From the NCBI GenBank assembly GCA_029224185.1, contig CM055206.1, positions 10,520,683-10,584,682 on the forward strand: a stretch of 64,000 nt of DNA. Reading direction: 5' to 3'. The first letter of the stretch is position 1. Every line of letters starts with the position of its first letter. The stretch comes from Karalla daura (lineage: Eukaryota > Chordata > Actinopteri > Chaetodontiformes > Leiognathidae). The notes under the pieces were generated by a model, which saw only the letters and a program-made list of their open reading frames with translations, made no database searches and was not told the DNA's origin. The translations under genes were made by a program, and so were the position numbers. Positions 39,460-52,500 of this stretch are shown piece by piece.

Positions 39460-39720
39460 ACTCTCAGGCAATCCACTCCTTGGGCACTTCCTCTGGGAAG
39501 ATCCCAAGGCATTCCCAAACCATCTGAGAGAAATCATCTGTCCAGCCTGTCCTGGGTCTGCCCCCGGGTCTCCTCCCAGATGAACATGTCTGGAACACAT
39601 CTGCCCAAGGGTGTCTAAGAAGCATCCTGGCAATATGTCCAAACCACCTCTGCTGGCTCCTCTCAGTGAAGGGGAGCAGCATCTCTACTTCCAGCCCCTC
39701 CCGGATATCTCATTTATAAT
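39460..39720 (-). mobile_element. LINE ORF2 C-terminal remnant
   Basis: The minus strand reads RSQQRWFGHIARMLLRHPWA, then SGRRPGGRPRTGWTDD and VWECLGIFPEEV before a stop. The RWFGH-RM, GRRP-GRPRT-W and LGI-EE pattern is the typical region after the reverse transcriptase in a widespread teleost non-LTR retrotransposon family. Only this C-terminal piece survives. It is a relic, not an active element. Confidence 0.8.
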
Positions 39721-40807
39721 GCTTATATTTGTAGATCGATATATAAATCCAGTAGTTAGAATCTTTACCCCTCTTTATCCCTCTGGGAAGTTCCCTTTGA
39801 GAAATTCAGGAATTTCATGAATGTATTCTTGCAGGGACGCTTGTTCGTTGTATTAGCAGCGTGGTGATGAAGTGAGAAATAGAAACCAGTTTAAGAGCTG
39901 CTCTGAGCTTATTAGTTCTAAAATCACATATACATAAAAATGTTTCAGGCTGTTTAATAAAAAGCACAGGAGCAAACACCACATGAAATGATGCTGACTT
40001 TCAATCATCTGCCTCAGTTCCAGGGTCCGGGGTTCACTGAGGCTCTTGAGTATAAGGGACCTGTGGTTGATGTTATTAGTAATACCTGTGGTTTTCTTGC
40101 TTTGACTGTGAAAAAGGCCGATTGACAATAGCATTAAAAGTGAAAGCAATTTTCTCACTGATTTGAATGAATTTTCACTGTGGCTGTAAAAGCATTTACA
40201 AATAAACTGTGTAATTAAAGTTGGTTGCATTCAAAAAATATATAAAGGAATAAATCTTCCTCTGGCATCTTAACACAGTGAAATAAAAGCCTTACAAACT
40301 CTGCCATCGTGGTGTGAAGTGGACTCTTAGAAATTAATCAGAAGGGAGAATCTTGCCGACAGAAAGTGTATTTTAACACATTTTACTTCTTGTGTTGCTT
40401 CTCCATATTGTGGTGCTCATCAAATCATCACTGATGATGATTCTGCTGGTACAAATGTTCATTTAGACAATTTTCTGCTATGGTGCTGCCTGATTCACTT
40501 GGGTGTATTGTTCTGATAACTCGCAGTGTGGACTTCTGCACTGAGCAGTGAATTCTGCTCATTGCAGCGAGGGCCGCTCTTGAAATATTTATCCAGGTAC
40601 TGGAAACCGGTTCACTCAATTCCTGATTCATAGAGGTCCAGAGAGAGTCTATCTGCAGAGTTTGGCCAGCTAGGATTCTGTGGCTTCAGTGTTATGTTGC
40701 ATTTCTACACATGTTGATGTTGGGATTTTATTTTTATGCTGCTCTCACTACTGCAAGAAGTTTTGTTTACTTAGATGGGTAAAAAAATTCAAATGATGCA
40801 CACATAT

Positions 40808-40926
40808 TGAGGAAATTTCACAATAGGTGTGAATGTGAGAGTGAATGTCCTGTGATTGCTGGTGATAGGCTCCATCAGACCTTTGCAACTCGTGAGAAAG
40901 TGGGTAAGATAATGGATGGATGGGAT
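40808..40926 (+). repeat. Dispersed teleost repeat, 3' tail
   Basis: Same family, 3' part: GGTGTGAATGTGAGAGTGAA, GGTGATAGGCTCCATCAGAC and the end GATAATGGATGGATGGG. It abuts the piggyBac-like MITE directly. Confidence 0.7.
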
Positions 40927-41403
40927 TTAAAGGAGATGTAGGATGATCATTTCTCCTTTGTTGACAAGGTTCCTTGATGTCTAAATTTAATGTACGATAC
41001 GGCTCTAAAAAACAGCTTTTCTATGCACCAGTTTGACAGCCCTGCTCTGAATGCTCGGTTTCAGTGCCTTTCTTTGAAATGCTAATGAGCTCCACATACT
41101 CCACCCACTTCTTCCTACCAGGCAGAAGACATGAGGATGGTGTACCATAACCATGGCAAAGGTTGATTGTGGGAGATAAATATGATAAACATGAGGATCC
41201 CTCTCCTCCGAGGGGGGCGAGGTCAGCACTGTGCAAACTGACTTCCTTGTTATGCAACAAGGAAACTGAAATCAAACCGACCGTTTAGAGACAAATTTTT
41301 TAACTACAGCGGTTTACTAAACTTGCTTTTAGGGGGTCACTGTTCACAAATATACACATTGAAACAATAAAAAAGTGAATTTTGCACAATAGGTCCCCTT
41401 TAA
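40927..41403. mobile_element. piggyBac-like MITE bounded by TTAA
   Basis: The left end TTAAAGGAGATGTAGGATGA and the right end (reverse complement TTAAAGGGGACCTATTGTGC) are similar inverted termini. Each abuts a TTAA, the piggyBac target. The interior matches my memory of teleost elements with AATAGGTCCCCTTTAA ends and an internal AAATGCTAATGAGCTCCAC segment. There is no transposase, so it is non-autonomous. Confidence 0.7.
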
Positions 41404-42351
41404 TGATAAATATAAGTTAAGTTATTGCAAGTGAGTGACACCGCCTGCATTGCCAGAGTAGAATCATTCAGTCAGTAGCAAAACCTGAGAGACTGAAAAG
41501 CTGAAGCTGCCTGACTCTGCTCTGAGCTGTTCTACTCAACAGCTGCATGCACTTTGATGGTTTATATATACATTACACTGTTTGCCCCACCAGCAGTTTG
41601 TACTCTTAGTAAATGAAAGTTGCGAGCAGACTTGTATTGTGTACTGGTGGTAGGATGACGAGGCAAGTTTGGCTTTTTTTTTGGGGTGGTGTAATTTGGG
41701 TTTTTCCTTTGGTCTTTGCCTTTGTCCCATTTAAGAAATGAAATCCTGAACTAGTTTCAATGGAACAGAAACAATCAGCACAAAATATCAAACAGTAGGA
41801 ATCCAAAATGAGAATTTGCTGAGGCAGAATTGTATGTTTTTTTTTGTTTTGTTTTTCTATGAAAACCTAGACCAAAGTCTGGAAAAAAAAAAGATTTATC
41901 AATGAATCCATGTATTTTATTGTTGGGCCAGAAATAAAACTCAGTGGAGTCAGTGAAGTACAAATACAATCTCACACAGACTCACATGCCTGGGTATTCA
42001 AAAACAATGAAACCAGTAAACACGCACTCTCTTTCTCTCCCTCTCCGTCTCTCGTTCCTGTTCTCTCCCTCACTCTCTCTCTAACCGTGCATGGGCAAAG
42101 TGCCTGTACCAAGGCAAATTAATTAGGCAAACAAAGTGCACAGTGGGGGGAAAATTAGACCTCCATTTCTGCGCCGCATTCATCATTTTCACTTTTGTCT
42201 GTCATTTCTTTGGGCGATGCTCCGGTGCTTGATGTTGCAGGCGGCACCCCACCTCCAGGGAGCAGAATAGTCTGCTGTGTGTTGGTGAATATTTTGTTCT
42301 GCCTCATCAGTGCAGTTTGTTTGTGGAACGTTGAAAAGAGCTTTGAAATAT

Positions 42352-42386
42352 TACTTTTTCTTTCTTTCTTTCTTTCTTTCTTTTTT
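42352..42386. repeat. (TTTC)n microsatellite
   Basis: About seven TTTC units ending in a T run. Confidence 0.92.
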
Positions 42387-43077
42387 AGGAATAAGATAGT
42401 CCAAATATCCAAACAGTAAAGCTATTGTTTGGAACTGTCAGAAAGGACGATAATGTGCCAGGGAACAGAAACCATTTGAATCATTTTGACAATAGATTTA
42501 CATAATTTGTCTGTGTGAGACTCTGAGACTACAGCGGCAGAGACTGGGTTTGTTGAAGGCTGTAAATGTTGAGGCACAAAAGCAGGAAGTGAGGGAAGAC
42601 AAACAACAGCTTTATTTACACAGAGCGCTCCTGTGCTCAATAATACCACATGGCCCTGTGCTTCTATGTGTATGCGACTGAAATAGCACACACAGGTGTC
42701 CTGGGAGTTAAGGGGCCACAGGTTGCACGCCCGCTCTGCCCCGTTGGTAATCTAGTCCTGCTAAGTGGGTTTTCAGAAGAAAGTAGAGTGTTAAAAACAC
42801 ACAAGGGCCTTTGCCAGTGTGAGCATGCTGCTGCAGGCTCTGGCTTAAAAAGCAAAACGTGCACAAAGTCAGGTTTGAGTAACAACTGTTTAAAGGGACA
42901 CATCAGCCTGAAATAATACACAGTATTTTCTTTTTCATTGTACCTGATATTTATCCATCTAGTGGTTTTTTTTTAAACAATAGAGATTTGTGTTTCTCAA
43001 AGTGGTGAAAACACACATACCTGAAAATTTAACAGCGATGTTTCTCTTCAGAAATTACAACCCTGTCTCTTGTGGAA

Positions 43078-43100
43078 AATAATAATGATAATAATAATAA
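43078..43100. repeat. (AAT)n short microsatellite
   Basis: AAT units with one GAT. Confidence 0.85.
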
Positions 43101-43207
43101 AGCACTGACATTACTGAGCGCAGTTTCATGTAGAATCTGTTCTTATTCCATCAAGCTACACCCACTGTCCGTGCCACTGTGCAGATGGAAATATATTACA
43201 CACACTT

Positions 43208-43208
<1 letters not shown>

Positions 43209-43260
<52 letters not shown>
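43209..43260. repeat. (CA)n microsatellite
   Basis: About 26 pure CA units. Confidence 0.97.
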
Positions 43261-43263
<3 letters not shown>

Positions 43264-43747
43264 TCACACATGCACCAAAAACTCTTCAGAAAAATCCCTG
43301 TGGGCGATGGTATTTGATGGGCTCCCATATCAGCTCTGTGTGTAAATATTTGTGTGATAGCTGCAAATGTGACAGTCCTTCTTTGGAGCCCCTCCTTGAA
43401 TAAATAACACCCTTTGTGATTAGTTTTCTCAGTAAGTCACTTGCTAACTCAGATCATAAATCAATATAAACAAATACTGAGAACAAGCCAACCACTGGTT
43501 AAACAGATTAAGTTGCAGATACTACAATCGCACAAGTGGATAAATGACAGCTGATGAAGTGGGTGAGATGAATGAAAAAAAAAAACTTGTTTTGCAAGCT
43601 AAATATCTCCATATTCGTGATCCCCAAATGTTGTCACAGCTTTACAAATATGATTTCTGACACAGATTTCAAAGTTGTGTGGCCAAAAGATGTACCACAG
43701 AACCTCCCCTCAAAGCACAACTTTTGTGAGGAATATCCCTCCTCGAT

Positions 43748-43830
43748 CACAGAAAGGCTCGAGTCGAACCAGTAACCATGTTGCCTTGAGACAAGGCGTG
43801 ATTTAAAAACCACTGTGTTACCCCAAACAA
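43748..43830 (-). repeat. Dispersed teleost repeat, 5' fragment
   Basis: The minus strand reads ACACAGTGGTTTTTAAATCA, then TGTCTCAAGGCAACATGGTT and ACTGGTTCGACTCGAGCC. This resembles the head of the same family. The GGTTCGACTC box superficially resembles a tRNA B box. Confidence 0.5.
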
Positions 43831-43899
43831 GAACCAACAACCAACAGCTTGTTTATAAGGTAGGTTTAGATGTTCTGCTGCAGCCAGGCCTGCTGTTTC

Positions 43900-43985
43900 A
43901 CCTAACTAACCTAAGCAAAGCTAGGCTAAGATACGCTAAGCTAACCATCCTCAGGCTGTAGCTTCACAGGTGTCCAGATAAATAT
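43900..43985 (-). repeat. Dispersed teleost repeat fragment
   Basis: ACGCTAAGCTAACC followed by GGCTGTAGCTTCAC matches an internal part of the same family as 62,313-62,385, in the other orientation. Confidence 0.5.
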
Positions 43986-45343
43986 GGTGTCTCATCATAA
44001 TCTCTGCCCGAAGGCTTATTTGCCCTATTTTTCTTTAATTTACTTACTTTAACCTTTACAGAACTCCATTACTTTAGATGTGTCCGAGTTAACTCACACG
44101 CAAGATGTTTTGGGCTTTCAAATTAACTTCATAACTGAAATGCTGTAGTGGCTTAGAATTTAACACTGTATAGTTTCAATAAACCTTTTATGGGAAACCC
44201 TTAAACCTTAAATATCAGTGAACCGGCTTTCATATTGATTGCATCACATAAATTAGTGTGCATGACTATGGTATATGTATATGGAAATATACGATGGGGA
44301 TCAGGAGTGTGTGAATTAAGAGGCTTGTCCCATTAAAGTTATAGCACACTTACCAAAATTAAGGACATTAAAACAGACTTCAATCATGAAATATCCAAAG
44401 ATATCTGATTTGCTTCAAATTATTCAGCCCATGGGGGGTTTTCTCCACACCAGACTTTACCTCTTTGATTATAATTTGAAACATTTGGAGACTCATTCTC
44501 ACCTTCTTTAAACTTTCTTCAGAAACTAAAATCAAGAAAAAGTAAAGAGAGAAAAACACATTACACACAAACAGTGTGAGTCATGTGGATACTACCCATT
44601 TGCACATTAATTATGAAAGACTTATCAGAGTATAATAGCCGCATTCAGTCTTATAAAAGAGGTATCAGTTGCTAATTTCACATTAAATACAAAGCCACCA
44701 AACTAATTTAGATAATGGTAACCAGGAGAGGATGCCAGCAGATTACTGATGCGCTCAACATAAAGAGACATGATGGGATGTTCCCTGAGGACTAAAAATC
44801 CAGCTCCACTTATCTCCCACGAACACCTTTAAGCTGCTTGGAGTGAGGAGACAAACAAAATGTCTGCTGCTCAAGTGACAGAACTGATAAGCGCGCCTTA
44901 ACTCACCTTCTCTTTTTACGAAAATCGGGACAAACTGTAACAGCCGGCAACATTAAGCACCATGATTCAGTGCAGCTGTAACTTTGGGCGAGTTTGTGTG
45001 AGAGACAGTGTTTGCAGGACTTCTGGCGCATCATCTGCCTCCATGTGATTATCCAGACAGCCAGAAAGACTGCCGCTATTGTTGGGACATGAAGGACTGA
45101 GGCTCGCGGACTTTCAGGCAGCGTAGCGGGAGGATGTGTCACTCTTGGAAATAATGCCACACCGTATCAAAGCGGAGACATCGGGAAGCTAATGCAATCC
45201 AAGTAACAAGCGGCCTTTGATGCCACATTTGATGGCAAGCAGATGTTCTGCAGACGATAGAGATTCTGCGTGCACCTACGTGGGTGCGTGTCTACAATTC
45301 TTTTGCTGAAAAGCGCAACTCTACCTTTCCTCTTTGTCTACAG

Positions 45344-45405
45344 GTCTGTGTGCTGCAGCCGAGCAGGAGCATCGGGAAGTCAGAAATGCAAGATCAAAGG
45401 TACAG
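45344..45405 (+). other. Candidate 62-base exon of an unknown transcript
   Basis: A very good acceptor (CTACCTTTCCTCTTTGTCTACAG) and a near-consensus donor (TACAG|GTAAGAGG) enclose 62 bases on the plus strand. All three frames are open, for example VCVLQPSRSIGKSEMQDQRY in the first. I do not recognise any of them, and the length is not a multiple of three. It could be an exon of a noncoding RNA, of a gene whose other exons I cannot see, or chance. Confidence 0.3.
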
Positions 45406-46369
45406 GTAAGAGGGACCGAAGATGAAAGAGGGCAATAAGGCTGGCTACGGCTCAATGTGTCTCGGCATTGCTTTCTGACACCTCGGGGAAGCATTAGCAA
45501 CTTTCAGCTCAGAGTCCCTGATCCGGCAGCAAGAGCGGTGATGACAGCTCTCGGACATTTTCCTAAACACCATTAAGAGTACTGCTTTGTGCGTCAATTA
45601 CAAAAGGCGACGTGGGCGCAGAGCGTTCTCATCCCGCAGGCGAGCGCAGCAATAGCTGAGTGCGATTACACGTCTGATTTAACCGCAGCTCCTTCAAATT
45701 TGAGGATAAATGTGCGAAGGGCCAAGCGTGATCGACCTTTTATCTCTCCAAAATGGGTTGCCCTTGAGGTCCAGGTGGAGATTGTTTTAGCTTTACAAAT
45801 TGCCTGAACTAAGAAAAACCTGAGAGTGTCTGAATGTTGGGCCAGGTGAACACACTGGGGACACAAAAGTGGTTTTGTAGGGATTTCTTGAGGTTGGCAT
45901 TTTTCATCTCTCTCTCTCTCTATAACGTATCCTTGCTCAAAGTCATTTTTGCCTAATTCGCTGTTAAGCAGAATTGCTTTGCTTTATTACGACTGGGACC
46001 CGGAGAGGGGCTCGATGAGTGAAGTGGTTTGGGTACAAAAAAATACCTTTTTAAAGGTTGATTAAATCGTTAAACAGAGAACTGATTAAACTGTCTGAAA
46101 CGGGGAGCAAGGAAAAAGAGAGAGCAGAATGCCAAAATCTATTTATTTACTCAGAGGCTCATTAATTCTAGTTCCCCCTTTCTATATGCACCACAAACCC
46201 AACTAAACAAAGGCAAAAACAAGCAGTCTGACAAGACAATAGAACATGGAGGGTAAATAAAAGAACTTAAATTTGTATTAATTAGTTGAAACTCGGCAGC
46301 TTGTGTTCTGACAAACACTAGGAAGACATCATATCTCCCCTGTTCTGGCCTCCCTGCACGATCTAAATA

Positions 46370-47340
46370 AAAATCCTTCTCCTTACATACACAACTCATC
46401 ACGGTCTGGCACTTTCTTATATCTCAGACCTGTTAGGTCTACTAGGACACTGAATTCTTTGAATGCAGGCCCACTTATGGCTCCAAGAATCTCTAAATGT
46501 AGATTTGGAGCCAGAGCCTTCGGTGAGCAAGGCCCTCTGCTGTGGAACCAGCTGCCAGTTTCAGTGCAGGAGGCAGACACCCTCTCTACCTTCAAGAAGA
46601 GACTTAAAACCCTCCTCTGTGAAAGAGACTATAATTAGACCTTAACCCTGGGCCAGTTGAATGTGGCAGTGTGAGGGTATCTGCACTGGTCACTACCTGG
46701 AGCTCACATCAACTGAAGCTGGATCTTTAGAATGTGGCAGTGCTGTGTCACTCTCTTTCCTCCCCTCTCTCTTTCTCTCCTCTCTTATTCTCTCCTCCCC
46801 TCCCTTCTTGTCTCTTCATCTTTCCTCCCCTTTCTCTCTTCCCCTGCCTCCTCTCTATTCCCTTCCCTTCTCTCTCTTTATCTATCTTACTTCTCCCTAT
46901 TCTTACGATTTCCTGCAGGACTAACATATTGTACCGGGGACCCCCTCATCCCCAGAGTCTTGGTGCTTTCTCCCCTCTTGCTCCCCTCCCCTCCTGGACC
47001 CCATGGATGCTGTGCTGGATCCTGGACCCTCACCGTGGCCCTCCACCTACTGCTGCTACTGTGGTCATGTAACAGAAAGCTTCACTGGAACCAAGGCGTT
47101 TAGCATGAAGATGACCTTCATATTATTACTGACCCGGTACTACATATGCATACTTCTATTGCAATCCTACCAGTAGTCGGCAGTTTTTTCTCATCTCCGT
47201 CGCTACAGCAGCTCATGGGGTCCTGTTTAGGTTTGTTGGGTTCTGCTCTGTCTATGTTGCTTAGTTGTTTTGTTCATATAACGTGTCTTGAGATAACGTT
47301 GTTATGCACTGGCATTTTAAATAAGATTGAATTGAATTGA
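46370..47340 (+). mobile_element. LINE 3' end, degenerate non-LTR retrotransposon
   Basis: At about 46,536-46,636 the plus strand encodes LLWNQLPVSVQEADTLSTFK and then KRLKTLLCERDYN before a stop. This is the C-terminal signature of L2/CR1/Rex-type LINE ORF2 proteins. It is followed by a pyrimidine-rich 3' UTR, sequence I know from many teleost genomes (CATGGGGTCCTGTTTAGGTT, CTTGAGATAACGTTGTTATG), and an A-rich tail with GAATTGAATTGA at 47,328-47,339. The reverse transcriptase itself is absent, so this is a 5'-truncated dead copy. The exact clade is uncertain. Confidence 0.8.
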
Positions 47341-49490
47341 TTTACAACAACCTCACAAACAGATAAAGATGTGTTGGAGGTATGCGATGCCCCTAAGTCC
47401 CCCCTAAGGGATGAGCTAGGCTTTCCAAACACACAGCGCTCTTAAAGGCATAAAAGACCAGAACACAAAAGCATCTCATCACAATAGTTGTTTTGTGGGA
47501 GGCAGATGGTAGGGGATGAGGATCGGGCCATAACTGGTGATTGTCGACAATGTCCACAATGCAGTCGTTAACACAGGAATTCAATAACTGGATGCAATGA
47601 CAAGTGTTGGAACATACAGTGTACTGCACCCAGGACTGTATAGAGAATTTCAGCAGTTCCTCACAGAGCATATCTCACCTCTCTGTCCCTCACTGTGCCA
47701 ATCAGTCTTGCATTTTAAATTTAGTGAATATCAGCAATGAGTCCCGAATCTGCAGAGTGACTCAGCTCGAAAGTATAACCATTGTGTTGCATTATGCCAC
47801 ACACACACATTCACTCACACACTTACTCATGCACAGTGCTGCTCACACCAAAGCCCTCCCTCCATTGTGACGGTCCAGTTTGAAGTGGAATTACATCTCC
47901 CCTTCCCGACGCTCAAGAATGAACTTCACGGCTGGAAACACTGAGCATGAACGGTCGCGACTGCACAGGCTGATAAGGTCGGTTGTTTGGGTGTCTGCCA
48001 ATGGCTGTTTGTAAATCTGATCTCCAGCTAATCATCGTTATCATAACCATCAGAGTCAACCCTCAATTCTCTAATGGAAATCCAGCACAATGTAACACTG
48101 CAGCTCACAGACTCTCCATTTCACAACCTTGTATGAACAAGCCAGGTGATGCTCATACTTTAATCTCAAAATGTGTCAAATGTGTAATCTTTTGGTATAT
48201 ATATAAAAAACCTAGGGTAGTATCATGGTTTGGATTGGAGACAAAAACTAATTCCTGGTCTGAGTCAGTGTCTCTCAAACCGCAGTACAACTGCAGTGAA
48301 ATGATTAAAACCTGTTTACGACTCTATAGTGGCAACACTTGTCTGCTGAGTGATTCCCATTGTCACATATATTGTATGAATCCCTGCATCCACAGAGAAC
48401 ATCTGTGGACATCTGTGAACATCAGGAGAAGTTCATGGAGAGAATCTGAGCTGGTGTGTGTCCCAGAGCTCTTGGATGTTATATTGTGGCTTTAGAACGG
48501 TGTCATGGTTAATAAATGCTTAAATGACAACAATCCTCCCTGTCCCTGTACAGCTGAATTCACTCGACTGACAGGAACATTTTCTTCTCGGTCTGCTTGC
48601 CAGCAACCAACAACCCCCCCCACTCCCACCCCCAAAAGAAATAAAAATACAAAGGCAGCTGACTCCCTTAAGTGCTAATAATCATAACACAAGATGTTAT
48701 TGATCCACACTGGGATATTCTCTTTCAGCTAAACCCTCGCCACAGGCCATCCGACAGCCTCGAGTGAGAGACAGTTAGAGAGAAGAAGGAACATCGTATT
48801 CCTCTCTTAGAAGGCCTTAGATGGCTCTGCAGACGCTCAGTATTCATTCAAAGACACATCAGAGTTCTGAGCCCGGCAGAAAAAGGGAAATTCAGCTCTT
48901 TGATTAGCTGTTTGGATGCAAAAGCAGAGGCAAAACGAGTGCGACGTCGATTATTTTCCGCAGCTAACAGAGCACAATTAGGGCGCTCCACAAAGTGGCA
49001 CTATGAGAAATGCTGTATAGAAATGCTGTTTGTTCTCTCTGTAATTGCGAGGGTGTTTAATGTGATTGCAGCCATTTACTTTCAGGTTGCATACCGACAA
49101 GGTGGCTCTGTGTATCAAGTGCATAACTTCAACTTGGGAGCACATGCGTGTGCATGTTTGTGTGACTTATTCATTTTGGACGTCATTAGGATGCACTTTA
49201 GATTCACTTCAGCCTCACAAATTGCTGCAAGGTGAGACTCACAGGGTCGCTGAGGGAAGTTGGACGTATAAACCCACCCCATCTGTCAATTCATTTCACT
49301 TTCACGAGGAGAATGGTGCAGAACCCAATAATGACAATATGCAAAAGCCCTAGAATCTAATTTCTGCTCTATCCATCTGAATTACAATACCATCATTATT
49401 ATTCCAATGTTGGAATTATACACTCCATCAGCCGGAATAAGCAGTTTCCACCAATGAGCCGACTTTGTGCGTGCTTATTGCCCTTGTTGC

Positions 49491-49494
<4 letters not shown>

Positions 49495-49531
<37 letters not shown>

Positions 49532-49543
49532 TGTGTGTGTGTG
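49495..49543. repeat. (TG)n microsatellite
   Basis: About 24 TG units with one TA interruption. Confidence 0.96.
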
Positions 49544-52500
49544 AGTGTGCGCGTGTTTGTGAATGTGTATGGCATGTTTATGAGGGGAAAACACACAAAG
49601 ACAAGCGTTCATACATATGTGCACACTTTCTCACATTAAAAGGTTAATTTGTCAGGCCCACAGTAATTATGGCAAGGTTATTGCCCGTGCAGAAATGCAA
49701 AGGAGTAATTTCCAAAAGTGCAAAAGTGTGTTACGTGACAAACAATGAATACTGAATACCCTAAATGTGATGGGTTTTCCTTGGGGAGTGTCTGCCTGTT
49801 TGGATCATGTTAATTTGAATGGAACGGAAGTTGGACACCTCACTCAGATTGTATCTGTCCCTGGCCAGCTGTGCCCGTACTGTATTTGTCACACAGCAGA
49901 TTTGCATTACAGAAAGGACCGTGTCATCATTTTACAGACTTTTCCATAATGTAAAGGAACAGGAGGTGTCCTGTCATTGCTTTAAATTGGGACCGACTCC
50001 GCAGAGAAACAGTATGCTAGAAAGTAACGGCAGATCAAATACTTCACTGGTGTGCTGCTGTGAGGTTCCATGTTGGATGATGTCCTTTCATCTCACTCTG
50101 CTTTTAAAGACAAACTGGAAGTCACCTGAAACCTCTGCATCTCACATCACACGTGTGGTTTGATTTGTCCCTGTGCTGCAGTCTTACCAGTATGTGCAAC
50201 TGAGAGATGGACACTAGCTGTATCTTTGTTCATTGTCCATTTGCAGCATCGTATTGCCTAAATTTAGCGTGCATGCATATGCACAGACATGGGTGTTTGC
50301 ACATTTTCCTGTTGTATCAACTCCTGTATCTCATCTCTGTTAATTAAAATGTGCATGGACTCACAGCATGATGCTGTTTCAGTGTGATTTTTGCACCTGG
50401 ATTTGCAGCCATTCCTACACTTGCTAAGTGTAAGATAAATGACAGCCATTGAGAAGTTAGTGATGTGTCATATCCAGCACTGCTCTGACATACATTTATC
50501 CTCATGGGATGTTATCATGTTTGCACCATTCATCTTGATGTTTTCCTATCATTTCTGCCATTCGAATTCCAGTTGGTATTTTTGCCCTTAACTTATCAGT
50601 TTCATTCAGTTAGTTCCATTTCCTTCATTAGGTGTATTGACCTCTTTGCCCGGTCATAATGGTGCCCAGCGTATCTTGCATTTTAGTCTCTTGCTTTAAA
50701 TCTTCTGTGATTTGGGTTTTAGTTGTTTTTCTTCATCTGTGTTTTGATTCTTGCCTGCTCTCAATCCAATTTGCATTCATATTTGTACTCTGCTGTTTGC
50801 TCTTGACCTATGGTATAAAGCACTTGGTTCATTAAAACATAGCATCTTCACCGACTTGTATCCAAGTATGCACACTAATTACACATTGGTACAAAAACGA
50901 CATCTTTTCACTGAACAAAAATTATACACAAGCATACTCTACTGCCAACGACTTTTTGATTAAAGCTGGAAACACAACACGTTAACCTGTATCAAGTCAT
51001 AACCATGATAGTGTAAAATAATATGGATCCTCCATTTAGTATGGATAAAGGGAATTCTATCACTCAGTCAGTGAGGTTTTTTATGATAGTAGTCAGAGCA
51101 CTATCAGGTTCTGTGCAGTACTGGGGATGCGGGTTTTGGTCACTCTATTACCTCTCCTCTAGTGCCACTATCAGGTCAAATTTAAAGCTTGTCACCACAC
51201 TACACTTGTATTTAAATTCATGTCTCTCCCTGACAGGTTTATGATAACTATGATTGTGTTCCTGTCTTTGATATCTACACGGTTTAGGAAAGTTAAGGTT
51301 TTTAGTGCTGATCTAAACTTTCCGAAATGACGATCAGTCATGGCTGATTGTTGTTTTACGTCAATGTGTGACTTTAAGTGAATCAGAACACCAGAAACTC
51401 CACTTTCCAAGACCTCAACCCAAGAAAATATAGAAAACTGCTGTGCAATTCTCTGTGACTCAACACCTTTCTCGCTGCAGGATACGGATAATAACACAGT
51501 CTATTTGTGGCACCACCCTCAGGCCAAATGTTACATTTTCGCCCCTTGTGGTACGGATTTAAAGGATTGAAAATATGCTTCATTTTCATCCATCCAGCAC
51601 TTTTATTGTCTCTTTCATTATGGAACAGGCTTTGCATTGTCATGGGGCCGCTAGCTTGGCCGTAGACCTTTCGTCGTGTTTCTCTTTCTCTTCAAGTTCG
51701 CTGCCTTGTGCTTTCTAAAGTTGTCCCCAAATGAACAAGACTCAGTTCTGTCATCAGTTTACATTTACAAGTGAACTTCAAAACTCTCTGTCCTTCAACA
51801 ACGTGTTTAATCTCTCTTGTGAATTTATAGTTAGGTTTTTTTTTTCTCTTCTAATATCAAGTCTGCTTCCCACAGTCTGAAGAACGCAGTGCTTAATGGC
51901 TTTCAGAGATGAAAATGTTTGTTCTTAGAGAGCCTCGGTCCAAGCTATTAAATAGAGAGAGAAAATAAGAGGTTTGTTTATATTCAACATATGAGGAAAA
52001 AAAGAAAAAAATGAATTGAAGTGGAAGGTTTACTAGTACAGTCTATGTTTGAGGCAGTATGTTAAACATTTCTGGAGGTGGAGTTTCTGCTTTAAAGAAC
52101 AGCAAAGCCACAGGGCTTCCACTGTTTCTGCATGTTGTTAAGTCGTAACTAAACAACATACACAACAAACACTCCCTTGAATGTGTCTGTCTCGCTCAAG
52201 TGTACTCAAGCTACTAAAAACAGAGACGAGAGGGTGGGATTGGGATGGACAGCCTGTACCAGTACCATATATAGCTTCATACCACATCTGTCATTCATTT
52301 GGTGCTTTTATCCAGAGCATCTCTGAGTGCATCCTTTCAGTGTGGGCACTCCCGATGGGAAATGTAGCTCTTACCAACACCACTCTCTAACCCATTACAC
52401 CTGTGAATACGTGCTGGAAACAGAAGGTTGTATTCATTTGAGCAGAACACGTTTGGTGTGAATCACCTGTGAGTGGGAAACAGATGAACCAAAACATTCA

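Noticed and set aside
43748..43800. tRNA-like B box GGTTCGACTC
   Set aside because: No A box at the right distance and no cloverleaf. The segment fits a dispersed repeat head.
47983..48495. 170-codon plus-strand open frame
   Set aside because: No recognisable domain, no splice or promoter context, composition typical of random translation of noncoding DNA.
48704..48770. CTCTTTCAG ... CCTCGAGTGAGAG microexon-like segment
   Set aside because: About 35 bases with a weak donor, and no supporting neighbours.
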